Source: Thiohalomonas denitrificans (GTDB lineage: Bacteria > Pseudomonadota > Gammaproteobacteria > Thiohalomonadales > Thiohalomonadaceae). From it: 64,000 nt of DNA. Position 1 is the stretch's first letter; each line of letters opens with the position of its first letter. Location of the stretch: assembly GCA_020725115.1 (NCBI GenBank), contig DYFR01000001.1:62001-126000 (forward strand). Direction: 5' to 3'. The position numbers and the translations under genes were made by a program. Under the pieces are notes generated by a model. It did no database searches and had not been told where the DNA came from. It saw only the letters and a list, made by a program, of their open reading frames with translations. Shown here piece after piece: positions 1 through 7,680 of the stretch.

Positions 1-565
1 CGCCGTCGAGCCGCGCGGCGAACGCCGCCCGCTGGCCGGCAACGGCCGTGGCATCCTTGGTGACCCGCCAGGAAGATGCGTAACCGGCGCGTCGCTCGGT
101 AGAGCTCAGACGCAAGCCGCCAAACGCTTCCACCGCGGCGGCAAAATCAGCGGCGATGCGCGGATTGGTGTTGGTGAACTGCACGGTGTTGCCGACCAGC
201 GTGCCGTCGCCGATCAGATAGGCGAGCAGCCTGACTTCGCACTCCCGCAAGCGCTCCTGGCCGAACACCGGCAGTTGCCGCGGCACGGCGATGCTGTCGC
301 CGGGCGCCAGCTCGTGCAGGTGGCGCCAGCCGCGGGGAGTGAGGAAGGGATGGACGAACGTGGTTTCGACGCGGCGCCCCAGCCGGGTGGTCACCTCGAA
401 CACCGGCTTAAGACCGTCGTCCACGTAGTCACTGGGCGTGGCGCGCGCCAGACGGAACTCCCCGGTCAATGTCCCCACCGGCTGGCCGCGGTGGTGCCGG
501 AATACCTCCTCGATGGTGACCATACTACCGTCGTCCAGCACCAGTTCGGCGTCATGGGCCAGACA
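1..565 (-). other. Intein (protein intron) in the DnaB P-loop, with the start of a LAGLIDADG endonuclease
   Basis: The intein begins at Cys229 of the precursor, codon 563-565, immediately after GRPSMGK. Seen features: a splicing block A starting CLAHDAELVLDDG; a block B TTFVHPF at intein residues 68-74, carrying the expected Thr-x-x-His; a PGDSIAVP stretch at 88-95; and LLAYLIGDG at about 113-121, which fits the first LAGLIDADG motif of a DOD-type homing endonuclease. At least 188 residues are inside the window. The second endonuclease motif, the terminal His-Asn and the C-extein are outside it. The insertion point corresponds to the known P-loop site (DnaB-a) used by other bacterial DnaB inteins. 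Whether splicing and endonuclease activities are intact cannot be judged. Confidence 0.9.
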
Positions 566-1249
566 CTTGCCCATGGACGGACGGCCGGCGACGATGACCA
601 GGTCGGATTTCTGCAAGCCGGCGGTCATTTCATCGAAATCGGCATAGCCGGTGGCGATACCGGTGATCGGGCTGTCCATGCTGAACAACTGGTCGATCTT
701 GTCCACCGCCTTGACCAGCAGATCCTTCATGCCGGTGAAACCGACGCGGGAGCGGGCGCCCTGGTCGGCAATCTGGTAGACCTTCTTCTCTGCCTCGTCC
801 AGCAACTGGAATACCGTGCGCCCGTCCGGATTGAAGGCGGTGTCGGCAATCTCGTTGGTAACGCGGATCAGTTGGCGCAGCACCGAACGCTCGCGCACGA
901 TGCTGGCGTAGGACTTGATGTTGGCGGCGCTGGGGGTGTTGCCGGCAAGACTGCCGAGATAGGCGATGCCGCCGGCATCGTCGAGCTGGGCCTTCTTGTC
1001 CAGCCACTCGGCCAGGGTGACGACATCACAGGGGTCACTCTTTTCCGCCAGCAGGCGGATGGCGTGGAAGATCAGGCGGTGATCGCGACGGTAGAAGTCA
1101 TCCTCGCCGACCAGATCGGCGACCTTGTCCCAGGCGCTGTTGTCCAGCATCAGACCGCCGAGTACGGCCTGTTCGGCTTCAATGGAATGGGGCGGAACCT
1201 TGAGCGCCGCAGTGGCGTCCAGCCCAGTGGAAACGGCGAGCTTTTGCAT
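1..1249 (-). CDS. dnaB: Replicative DNA helicase DnaB, 5' part, interrupted by an intein
   Basis: This is the replicative helicase that unwinds DNA ahead of the fork. Translation from the ATG at 1247-1249 stays open to the window edge. Residues 1-228 match the DnaB N-terminal collar domain (HSIEAEQAVLGGLM near the start) and the beginning of the RecA-like ATPase domain (ITGIATGYADFDEMTAGL). The P-loop GRPSMGK is followed directly by a Cys-initiated intein instead of the conserved Ser/Thr. The helicase should therefore be inactive until the intein splices out and rejoins the P-loop. The rest of the intein and the C-terminal helicase domain lie beyond the window start. The gene follows rplI in the rpsF-priB-rpsR-rplI cluster. 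Family identity is firm; gene length cannot be known here. Confidence 0.95.
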   Translation of the reverse strand, partial: MQKLAVSTGLDATAALKVPPHSIEAEQAVLGGLMLDNSAWDKVADLVGEDDFYRRDHRLIFHAIRLLAEKSDPCDVVTLAEWLDKKAQLDDAGGIAYLGSLAGNTPSAANIKSYASIVRERSVLRQLIRVTNEIADTAFNPDGRTVFQLLDEAEKKVYQIADQGARSRVGFTGMKDLLVKAVDKIDQLFSMDSPITGIATGYADFDEMTAGLQKSDLVIVAGRPSMGKCLAHDAELVLDDGSMVTIEEVFRHHRGQPVGTLTGEFRLARATPSDYVDDGLKPVFEVTTRLGRRVETTFVHPFLTPRGWRHLHELAPGDSIAVPRQLPVFGQERLRECEVRLLAYLIGDGTLVGNTVQFTNTNPRIAADFAAAVEAFGGLRLSSTERRAGYASSWRVTKDATAVAGQRAAFAARLDG

Positions 1250-1330
1250 GGCGTTCTGTGACCTGGCTAACCCGTTGGGTTCCCAGAGTGCCTCAGGCGG
1301 CAGCCCGGAGGAAGAGCGCAAAATCCATGC

Positions 1331-1352
1331 CCGCCCCCATTGGCGGGGGCGG
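1331..1352 (-). terminator. GC hairpin between rplI and dnaB
   Basis: Arms 1331-1338 and 1345-1352 are perfectly complementary (8 bp, all G/C) around a 6-nt loop, just after the rplI stop. There is no immediate T-run on the minus strand, so this may be a partial terminator or attenuator rather than a full stop before dnaB. Confidence 0.4.
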
Positions 1353-1366
1353 ACAGTGACTCATGG

Positions 1367-1816
1367 TCAGGCGCTGACGACGTTGACCTTGATGGCCTGA
1401 GTAACGTCGGTATGCAGGTTCAGCTCGATCTCGTATTCGCCGGTCTGGCGGATCGGGCCTTCCGGCATGGCAATCTCCTGACGCTTCACTTCGACACCGG
1501 CCTGACACACGGCATCGGCGATGTCGGCGGTGCCGATGGAACCGAACAGCTTGCCTTCGTCACCGGCGTTGTGGGCGATGGTGACGGCACCCAGCGCGGC
1601 CAGCCTGGCGGCACGGGCCTGGGCGGCAGCCAGCATGTCGGCTGCAGCCTGCTCCAGCTCGGCGCGGCGGGCCTCGAACTTCTCGATGTTGCTCTTGGTC
1701 GCCATCACGGCCATACCACGCGGCATCAGGAAATTGCGGCCATAACCGGCACGCACCTTGACCGTCTCGCCCAGGGCGCCCAGATTGCGTACCTTTTCCA
1801 GCAGAATCACTTCCAT
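1367..1816 (-). CDS. rplI: 50S ribosomal protein L9
   Basis: This is a 149-residue protein with the L9 start [13 protein letters not shown] and the Gly-rich loop and FLMPRGMA segment that bind 23S rRNA. A long Ala/Glu-rich central helix at about 45-75 connects to the C-terminal domain. Length matches the family. It lies downstream of rpsF, priB, rpsR and a DUF2232 gene, the usual neighbourhood, and is separated from dnaB by about 118 nt containing a GC hairpin. L9 sits at the L1 stalk base and helps frame maintenance. Nothing unusual is seen. Confidence 0.97.
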   Translation of the reverse strand: MEVILLEKVRNLGALGETVKVRAGYGRNFLMPRGMAVMATKSNIEKFEARRAELEQAAADMLAAAQARAARLAALGAVTIAHNAGDEGKLFGSIGTADIADAVCQAGVEVKRQEIAMPEGPIRQTGEYEIELNLHTDVTQAIKVNVVSA

Positions 1817-1873
1817 TTTCTTTACCTCGACTTAATTTGCGCCCGGTCTAGCCGTGCCACACCAAATTATCCA

Positions 1874-2776
1874 TTAGGGTTTCCCGGCCCCTATGCGGGC
1901 CCGAAAATCCATCCAGTTATCCACCATACCCGCCACTGCCAGGGTCAACGCCGTCTGCGTCGTCACCATCGGCAGCAGCAGCAACACATACATCGCCACC
2001 ACCCAGCCGGAGTTGGCTCCGCTCCTTGCCACCAGGCCATGCACCACCGCAATGCCCTGCAGCATGTTCAGCACCAGGGCCAGCGGCAACAGATCCGTCA
2101 GCATCGGCAGAGCTGCCGGCTGCATCCAGCTCAGCGCCAGCAGCAGTACCGTCACCAGGGTCAAGCCACGCCCCAGGCGCAAGGCGTGGAACTCGCTGCG
2201 GAACCCGCCCGCACGGTACAGCACGGCCTGCCACCAGCGTGCCAGAAACAGGCTCAAGGCGATGCCGAGGGCAACCGCTGCGCCGACCATGCCGGTCATC
2301 AGGGAGGCCATTTCATCCAGCACCGGCAGCAACAGCTCCCGCTGCTCCGCCGTGGCCTGCTCCACCATCCGGTGCAGCATCTCACGCCACCAGCCGACCG
2401 GATCTGCCACACCGGCATGGAAGCCGAACACCACCGCCACACCGAACAGACCTGTCAGCAGCAGGCTGCGCGCAAGGTCTCCGCTACGGCGCAGGCTGTA
2501 GGCCGTCACCAGCAGCGGCAACCACAGCACCAGCAGGAAGGCCAACGGTATCAGGGCATTGCCCACCGCCACCGCCCCCAGCACGGCGGTGGCCAGTGCA
2601 GCACCGACCACCACCTTGCCCGCCTCGATCAGGCCGAGACGCAAGGTCACCAGGCCCACCGCCGCCGCACTGAGATAGCCCAGCGGCGGCAGCAACAATC
2701 CCAGCATGGCGGCCACACTGGTGACCAGGATCGCCGCCATCGGCCCGCGCATGATGGTGTTCGCCAGGAACCTCAT
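1874..2776 (-). CDS. DUF2232 family multi-pass membrane protein
   Basis: This 300-residue protein consists mainly of hydrophobic helices; I count about seven to eight candidate transmembrane segments, including one in the first 30 residues and a Leu/Val-rich pair near the C-terminus. It matches the DUF2232 (YybS-like) pattern of membrane proteins encoded between rpsR and rplI in many Proteobacteria. A short polar stretch at about 125-150 (WWREMLHRMVEQATAEQREL) probably forms a loop. The biochemical role is unknown. Position inside a ribosomal-protein operon suggests constitutive expression. Family call rests on context and topology. Confidence 0.75.
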   Translation of the reverse strand: MRFLANTIMRGPMAAILVTSVAAMLGLLLPPLGYLSAAAVGLVTLRLGLIEAGKVVVGAALATAVLGAVAVGNALIPLAFLLVLWLPLLVTAYSLRRSGDLARSLLLTGLFGVAVVFGFHAGVADPVGWWREMLHRMVEQATAEQRELLLPVLDEMASLMTGMVGAAVALGIALSLFLARWWQAVLYRAGGFRSEFHALRLGRGLTLVTVLLLALSWMQPAALPMLTDLLPLALVLNMLQGIAVVHGLVARSGANSGWVVAMYVLLLLPMVTTQTALTLAVAGMVDNWMDFRARIGAGKP

Positions 2777-2800
2777 CGTGCCGTCCCGATTGAATGCAGG

Positions 2801-3028
2801 TTAATCGTGCGAATCGGTGTACGGCAGCAACGCCAGATAACGGGCGCGCTTGATGGCCAGGGCCAGCTGACGCTGATACTTGGCCTTGGTGCCGGTGATA
2901 CGGCTCGGCACAATCTTGCCGCTCTCGGTCACGTAGCCCTTCAGGGTGTTCAGATCCTTGTAATCAATGTACTTCACGCCATCGGCGGTGAAACGGCAAA
3001 ACTTCTTGCGTCGAAAGAAACGAGCCAT
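2801..3028 (-). CDS. rpsR: 30S ribosomal protein S18
   Basis: This is a small basic protein of 75 residues starting [13 protein letters not shown]. It includes the conserved [13 protein letters not shown] and [19 protein letters not shown] segments of S18. I chose the ATG at 3028 rather than an in-frame TTG 6 nt upstream because AGGAGA lies seven bases before it and the N-terminus then matches the family. It pairs with S6 on 16S rRNA, and both are encoded in this operon. The priB stop codon is two bases upstream of this start, suggesting translational coupling. Confidence 0.97.
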   Translation of the reverse strand: MARFFRRKKFCRFTADGVKYIDYKDLNTLKGYVTESGKIVPSRITGTKAKYQRQLALAIKRARYLALLPYTDSHD

Positions 3029-3030
3029 GT

Positions 3031-3372
3031 TCAATCTCCTGTCATCTGTTCATCGACCCCAACCTGTGGTTGCGGCCGTTCTATCCGTTCGGCGTGGAGC
3101 ACCAGTGTCGCCTCGTTGCTGCGGTGGTCGGCCCGGCTCAGAAAACCGGCGACTCTGACCGCATCTCCCTCCTGCAATCCCTGGATTGCCCGCCCCAGTT
3201 CGTGGCCACAGACGACGACCTGGAGGCTGCATTCCACCCGGCGGTTCAGTCCGGCCTCGGGCCGTTGTGACTGGTGACGCAGGGTGAAACGGGTGATGGG
3301 AATACCGGCAGGACTGGTGCGTGTCTCCGGCCGCCGCGCCACCACTCCGGCAATCAGCAGACGGTTATCCAC
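3031..3372 (-). CDS. priB: Primosomal replication protein N
   Basis: This 113-residue protein is a single OB-fold resembling a shortened single-strand DNA-binding protein: [21 protein letters not shown] at the start, a [15 protein letters not shown] strand and helix, and [13 protein letters not shown]. In the PriA-dependent restart primosome it stabilises PriA on DNA. The start codon is GTG at 3370-3372. It lies between rpsF and rpsR, the classical place for priB. The Gln/Thr-rich C-terminal tail is slightly longer than typical. Family call is from fold pattern and context together. Confidence 0.9.
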   Translation of the reverse strand: MDNRLLIAGVVARRPETRTSPAGIPITRFTLRHQSQRPEAGLNRRVECSLQVVVCGHELGRAIQGLQEGDAVRVAGFLSRADHRSNEATLVLHAERIERPQPQVGVDEQMTGD

Positions 3373-3384
3373 GCCCTGTGCGCC

Positions 3385-3801
3385 TTACTCGGCGACGGCT
3401 TCCTCGATATCGGCGCTGTCGCTATCGCTATCGTCGGCCATGTCATCACGGCTGCCACGATCCCGACGGTCATCACGCTCTTCACGCGACTTGGCCAGGA
3501 AGGAAGCCTCGGTCACCGCCTCATCCATGATCAGGATCAGGTTGCGGATCACGGCATCATTGAAACGGAAGGCAGATTCCAGTTCCTTCATGGTCTCGGA
3601 CGGGCACTCGATGTTCATCAGAACATAATGCGCCTTGTGAATCTTGTTGATCGGATAGGCCAGCTGGCGACGGCCCCAGTCTTCCAGGCGATGGATCTGG
3701 CCGCCGGCGGTTTCGATGGTCGAACGGTAGCGTTCGATCATGGCAGGAACCTGCTCACTCTGATCCGGGTGGACCAGAAACACGATTTCGTAATGCTTCA
3801 T
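3385..3801 (-). CDS. rpsF: 30S ribosomal protein S6
   Basis: This 138-residue protein starts [14 protein letters not shown], the canonical S6 N-terminus. The ATG at 3799-3801 has AAGGAG five bases upstream and is preferred to a GTG six bases further out. The [19 protein letters not shown] segment is the conserved core that contacts S18 and 16S rRNA. The C-terminus is an acidic, Arg/Asp-rich tail ([18 protein letters not shown]), as in many S6 proteins, where Glu residues are added by RimK in some species. It is the first gene of its operon; a promoter-like -10 and a leader hairpin lie upstream. Confidence 0.97.
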   Translation of the reverse strand: MKHYEIVFLVHPDQSEQVPAMIERYRSTIETAGGQIHRLEDWGRRQLAYPINKIHKAHYVLMNIECPSETMKELESAFRFNDAVIRNLILIMDEAVTEASFLAKSREERDDRRDRGSRDDMADDSDSDSADIEEAVAE

Positions 3802-3855
3802 TGTCACTCCTTACGGTTTGGACAGCCTTGGCATGGACTCCGCCGAGGCAAGGAG

Positions 3856-3880
3856 TAATACCGCCACAGCGACGGTATTA
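3856..3880 (-). promoter_or_regulatory. Leader hairpin upstream of rpsF, candidate S6:S18 autoregulatory site
   Basis: Perfect 8-bp inverted repeat (TAATACCG with CGGTATTA, nine-base loop) lies about 55 nt before the rpsF start and just downstream of the -10 hexamer, so it is in the transcript leader. It carries CCG and GGC trinucleotides, the element known to be recognised by the S6:S18 complex in other bacterial rpsF leaders. The exact bulged architecture of that motif is not proven here. Confidence 0.4.
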
Positions 3881-3890
3881 AAGGCGCGGC

Positions 3891-3896
3891 ATTATA
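3891..3896 (-). promoter_or_regulatory. -10 element of the rpsF operon promoter
   Basis: The minus strand reads a perfect TATAAT here, about 90 nt upstream of the rpsF ATG. No convincing -35 is visible because the upstream DNA is a short GGGCCAGG-type repeat. The hexamer and its distance fit a sigma-70 promoter for rpsF-priB-rpsR. Confidence 0.5.
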
Positions 3897-3899
3897 TAG

Positions 3900-3940
3900 G
3901 GGCCAGGGGCCAGGGTCTAGGGGCCAGGGCCAGAAACCAG
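3900..3940. repeat. Short imperfect tandem repeat of a GGGGCCAGG unit
   Basis: Roughly four imperfect copies of a 7-10 nt GGGGCCAG unit occupy the region directly upstream of the rpsF -10 hexamer. No coding potential is seen. Copy number could vary between strains and would change the spacing of any upstream activator site. Confidence 0.6.
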
Positions 3941-3961
3941 AGGAAACGCAAAGCCTTAGCC

Positions 3962-4020
3962 ACAGGGCGGGCCGTGCCCGCCGCTCCGGCGCCCACGGGG
4001 CGCCCTATCACCCGCCCTGT
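3962..4020. repeat. Inverted repeat at the 3' end of rlmB
   Basis: Arms ACAGGGCGGG (3962-3971) and CCCGCCCTGT (4011-4020) are perfect complements; the second arm covers the rlmB stop region. The internal GGGCGCCCTAT string also occurs in the hairpin at 10002-10039, so this is a dispersed element. It may act as a stem downstream of rlmB but has no T-run. Confidence 0.5.
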
Positions 4021-4757
4021 CCCAGGCTTCTCTGCCGCAAGGCCTCGAACAGGCAGACACCGGTGGCCACGGAGACATTGAGGCTTTCCACGCTGCCCAG
4101 CATCGGGATACGCACCAGCACATCGCAGTGCTCCCGGGTCAGGCGGCGCAGGCCGCTGCCCTCGGCCCCCATCACGATGCCGAGGGGGCCACGCAGGTCG
4201 GCACCGTAGAGGGAGGTTTCGGTCTCGCCGGCGGCCCCCACCAGGAACACGCCGGCCTCCTGCAACAGGCGCAGGGTGCGGGCCAGGTTGGTCACCTGCA
4301 CGAAGGGCACGGTCTCGGCGGCGCCGCTGGCCACCTTGCGCGCCACCGGGGTCAGGCCACAGGCCTTGTCACGCGGGGCGATGACCGCATGCACCCCGGC
4401 AGCGTCCGCGCTGCGCAGACAGGCACCGAGGTTGTGCGGGTCGGTGACGCCGTCGAGGATCAGCAGGAAGGGCGGCACCTCCAGCCCGGTGAGCAGCTGG
4501 TCGAGAAAGGCCTCGCTGCGCGCCTCGGCCTGACGCACCCGCGCCGCAGCGCCCTGATGGCGATCGCCGCCGGTGAGCCTGTCCAGTTCCTGGCGCTTCA
4601 CCCAGTGCGGACGCAGCCCGGCGGCCTCGGCGGCGGAGGCCAGGGCCTGCAGGCGCTGATCGCGCCGGCCCGAGTCCAGCCACAGCTCGACCACGCCGTC
4701 GGGGCGCTGCAACACGGCCTCGACGGCGTGCAGGCCGAATACCAATTCGCTCGCCAT
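4008..4757 (-). CDS. rlmB: 23S rRNA (guanosine-2251-2'-O)-methyltransferase
   Basis: This 249-residue SPOUT (SpoU-type) methyltransferase uses SAM to methylate the 2'-OH of G2251 in the peptidyltransferase loop. Its N-terminal L30e-like RNA-binding region begins ASELVFGLHAVEAVL. The catalytic trefoil-knot domain shows the three SpoU motifs: DPHNLGACLRSADAAG, IVMGAEGSGLRRL and SLNVSVATGVCLFEAL. The start chosen is the ATG at 4757; a GTG one codon upstream is possible. It is followed on the same strand by rpsF and preceded by rnr, the standard rnr-rlmB-rpsF order. Confidence 0.95.
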   Translation of the reverse strand: MASELVFGLHAVEAVLQRPDGVVELWLDSGRRDQRLQALASAAEAAGLRPHWVKRQELDRLTGGDRHQGAAARVRQAEARSEAFLDQLLTGLEVPPFLLILDGVTDPHNLGACLRSADAAGVHAVIAPRDKACGLTPVARKVASGAAETVPFVQVTNLARTLRLLQEAGVFLVGAAGETETSLYGADLRGPLGIVMGAEGSGLRRLTREHCDVLVRIPMLGSVESLNVSVATGVCLFEALRQRSLGQGG

Positions 4758-4779
4758 CACTACCCCGATGAAAAATCAA

Positions 4780-4995
4780 ACCACGGAAGGCACGGAGGCC
4801 AATCCCTCAAAAAACGGCAGCTACTCTCGCCAAGACGCCAAGCACGCCAAGAAACACACCGCACTCCCCCGAACCGACGTACCAAACGGGTAAGACGCAC
4901 AGGCATTCTTAGCCCTGTTTTCTTTGCGTCTTGGCGAGAGTTCATATGCAGTTTCTAGAACGACCTGAACTCCGCGCTCTCCGTGTTCTCCGTGG
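4780..4995. repeat. Nested long-arm intergenic inverted repeat (CGCCAAG family inside an ACGGAG family)
   Basis: The rnr-rlmB spacer holds two nested inverted repeats. The outer arms, built from ACGGAG/CTCCGT units, are at about 4780-4798 and 4970-4995. The inner arms, built from CGCCAAG/CTTGGCG units, are at about 4824-4852 and 4919-4940. No ORF with coding character fills the interval. The inner family recurs at 48731-48870 and 56971-57104. Confidence 0.8.
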
Positions 4996-5009
4996 CTATT
5001 TAAGTACTG

Positions 5010-7424
5010 TTACTCCGCCGCCGGTGCCCGCTTCTTGCCGCGGCGGCGGCGGCGTTTCTTGGACTTGGACGGCGCCTCGCCCTCCTGCGCGCCCTGCTGC
5101 GGCTGGGACTGAGGCTGCGGTTGGGCCTGAGCCTGGGGCTGCTGCTCCTGCTGCTGTGGCTGGCGCGACTTGTTGCGGGAACGGGAGCGCTTGGGCTTGG
5201 CCTTGCCCTCGGCACGGGGCTGGCCCCTGGCTGCCGCCGGCTGCTCGCCCTCCTCCAGCACCAGCTCGAAGTCGATCTTGCGCTCGTCCAGATCGACGCG
5301 CGCCACACGGACCTTGAGCTTGTCACCCAGACGATAGATACGACGGGTACGCTCACCCACCAGACGGTGGTGTGCCGGATCGAAATGGTAGTAGTCGTTC
5401 TGCAGGCCGGTGACGTGCACCAGGCCCTCGACATAGATCTCGTTGAGTTCGATGAACAGGCCGAAACCGGTGACACTGGTGATGATGCCCTCGAACTCTT
5501 CGCCCACCTTGTCCAGCATGTACTCGCACTTGAGCCAGTCCACCACGTCGCGGGTGGCCTCGTCGGCGCGGCGCTCGGTGGTAGAGCAGTGTTCACCCAG
5601 CAGCACCATGTCATCGTGGCCATAGCGGAAGGCGGCCGGCTTCTTGCCCGACAACACATGGCGGATGGCGCGGTGCACCAGCAGGTCGGGATAACGGCGG
5701 ATCGGTGAGGTGAAGTGGGTATAGGCCTCATAGGCCAGACCGAAGTGGCCCAGATTGTCCGGCGCGTACACCGCCTGCGACATGCTGCGCAGCAATACGG
5801 TCTGGATCAGGTGGGCATCAGGCCGGCCGGCGATCTGCTTGAGCAGTTCGGAATAGTGGCGCGCCTCGGGACGCTCACCGCCGCCCATGGACAGGCCCAG
5901 CTCACCCAGGAACTCGCGCAGATTGGTGAGCTTCTCCTCGCTCGGGGTGGCATGTACGCGGTAAACCACGGGCACCTTGGCCTTGGCCAGGAAATCGGCA
6001 GTGGCCACATTGGCCAGCAGCATGCATTCCTCGATCAGGCGATGGGCATCGTTTCGCACCACAGGAATCACGCTCTCGATCTTCTTGTTCTCACCGAACA
6101 CGATGCGCGTTTCGGTGGTATCGAAATCGATGGCGCCGCGCCGCTCGCGCTGCGCCTGCAGCACGCGAAACAGGGTATACAGATGTTCCAGGTGATCCAC
6201 CAGTTCGCCGTACTGGTTGCGCAGGGTCGCGTCGCGCTCCACCAGCATCGCCGCCACCTTGGTGTAGGTGAGACGCGCCGCGGAACGCATCACGGCGGGA
6301 TAGAACTTGTAGTTGCCCAGCACGCCGGTGGCGCTCACTTCCATATCGCACACCATGCACAGGCGGTCGACATTGGGGTTGAGCGAGCACAGTCCGTTGG
6401 ACAGCTGCTCCGGCAGCATGGGAATCACGCGGCCGGGGAAATACACCGAGTTGCCGCGCACGCGCGCCTCGGCATCCAGCGGGCTGCCCGGCTGCACGTA
6501 ATGGGAAACATCGGCGATGGCCACCACCAGGCGCCAGCCCTTGCCGCGCGGCTCGCAGTACACCGCGTCGTCGAAGTCCATGGAATCGTCACCGTCGATG
6601 GTGACCAGCGGGATATTGCGCAGGTCGGTGCGCCCCTGCTTGGCCTCCTCCGGCACGATGGGCGGCAGCTTCGCCGCCTCGTCTTCCACCAGCAGTGACC
6701 ACTCCTGCGGCAGTTGGTGGGCACGGATGGCGACATCGATCTCCATGCCGGGCGCCATATGGTCGCCGAGGATTTCGATCACGCGGCCAATGGCCTGGCG
6801 ATAGCGGGTGGGCTGTTCGATGATCTGGGCGGTGACGATCTGGCCGGAACACGCACCATAGGCCTGCTCCGTCGGGATGAGGATTTCGTGCACGACGCGC
6901 TTGTTGTCGGCCACGACAAAGCCGACGCCGCCCTCCACACGATAGCGTCCCACCACACGGTCGGTATTGCGTTCCAGCACCTCGACCACGGCGCCTTCGC
7001 GGCGACCGCGCCGATCCAGACCGGAAACGCGGGCCACCACGCGGTCGCCGTGAAACACGGCCTGCATCTCGCGCGCAGTGAGGAAGAGATCGGAGCTGCC
7101 GTCATCGGGCACCAGGAAACCGAAACCGTCCGGATGGCCGATGACGCGACCCGGAATCAGGTCCATCTTGCTGATCAGGCCGTAACCGCCGCGGCGGTTG
7201 CGCATCAGCTGGCCGTCGCGCTCCATGGCGCGCAGGCGGCGAACCAGCGCATCCAGCTGCTCCGGATCATTCAGGCCGAGGGCCTGGGCAATCTGCTCGT
7301 TGTCGAGGGGAACCCCCTGATCCTCCAGCAGCTGCATGATGAACTCACGGCTGGGGATGGGATTTTCGTACTTCTGCGCTTCGCGCTCCTGGAAGGGGTC
7401 TTGCTTGCTTCTACGTTTAGACAT
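5010..7424 (-). CDS. rnr: Ribonuclease R
   Basis: This is an 804-residue processive 3'-5' exoribonuclease that degrades structured RNA and acts in rRNA quality control. In order: a winged-helix region (about 20-75); cold-shock OB domains (about 80-230), with GFGFLVPDDG at the first; the RNB catalytic domain with the metal-binding acidic cluster DGDDSMDFDDA near residue 283; an S1 domain at about 640-725 (GIITSVTGFGLFIEL); and a long low-complexity tail rich in Lys, Arg, Gln and Pro ending KSKKRRRRRGKKRAP. The tail is longer than in E. coli and should bind RNA non-specifically. It is transcribed toward rlmB across a 250-nt repeat-filled spacer. Confidence 0.97.
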   Translation of the reverse strand: MSKRRSKQDPFQEREAQKYENPIPSREFIMQLLEDQGVPLDNEQIAQALGLNDPEQLDALVRRLRAMERDGQLMRNRRGGYGLISKMDLIPGRVIGHPDGFGFLVPDDGSSDLFLTAREMQAVFHGDRVVARVSGLDRRGRREGAVVEVLERNTDRVVGRYRVEGGVGFVVADNKRVVHEILIPTEQAYGACSGQIVTAQIIEQPTRYRQAIGRVIEILGDHMAPGMEIDVAIRAHQLPQEWSLLVEDEAAKLPPIVPEEAKQGRTDLRNIPLVTIDGDDSMDFDDAVYCEPRGKGWRLVVAIADVSHYVQPGSPLDAEARVRGNSVYFPGRVIPMLPEQLSNGLCSLNPNVDRLCMVCDMEVSATGVLGNYKFYPAVMRSAARLTYTKVAAMLVERDATLRNQYGELVDHLEHLYTLFRVLQAQRERRGAIDFDTTETRIVFGENKKIESVIPVVRNDAHRLIEECMLLANVATADFLAKAKVPVVYRVHATPSEEKLTNLREFLGELGLSMGGGERPEARHYSELLKQIAGRPDAHLIQTVLLRSMSQAVYAPDNLGHFGLAYEAYTHFTSPIRRYPDLLVHRAIRHVLSGKKPAAFRYGHDDMVLLGEHCSTTERRADEATRDVVDWLKCEYMLDKVGEEFEGIITSVTGFGLFIELNEIYVEGLVHVTGLQNDYYHFDPAHHRLVGERTRRIYRLGDKLKVRVARVDLDERKIDFELVLEEGEQPAAARGQPRAEGKAKPKRSRSRNKSRQPQQQEQQPQAQAQPQPQSQPQQGAQEGEAPSKSKKRRRRRGKKRAPAAE

Positions 7425-7513
7425 GTGTTCGCTTTGTGGTTCCTGGATATATAAGGCGGCAATTGTAGCCGTTCCCGCCTGTCAAGGGCAGAATTTATTC
7501 AATTAATGCAATT

Positions 7514-7641
7514 CCACCGCCGAGACGCAGAGAGCGCCGAGTGATCCAACCCGCTGGACCGGTGGCCAGCCCCAGCCACCGGGCAAACCGCTGCGTTGAC
7601 AGAATATTTCCTTCTCTGCGACCTCTGCGTCTCTGCGGTGA
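7514..7641. repeat. Intergenic inverted repeat, ACGCAGAG family
   Basis: Arms 7514-7541 (CACCGCCGAGACGCAGAG type) and 7613-7641 (reverse complement with a few mismatches) lie between the divergent rnr and xseA genes. The same family occurs at 36066, 41235, 43281 and 43962. It contains no credible ORF. Confidence 0.8.
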
Positions 7642-7680
7642 GATTTTCCTGAACAGTTTCCGTAGGGGTAGAATGCCCCC

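Noticed and set aside
1340-3277. 645-aa plus-strand ORF across rplI, DUF2232 and rpsR
   Set aside because: Crosses three clear minus-strand genes; His/Gln-rich shadow translation.
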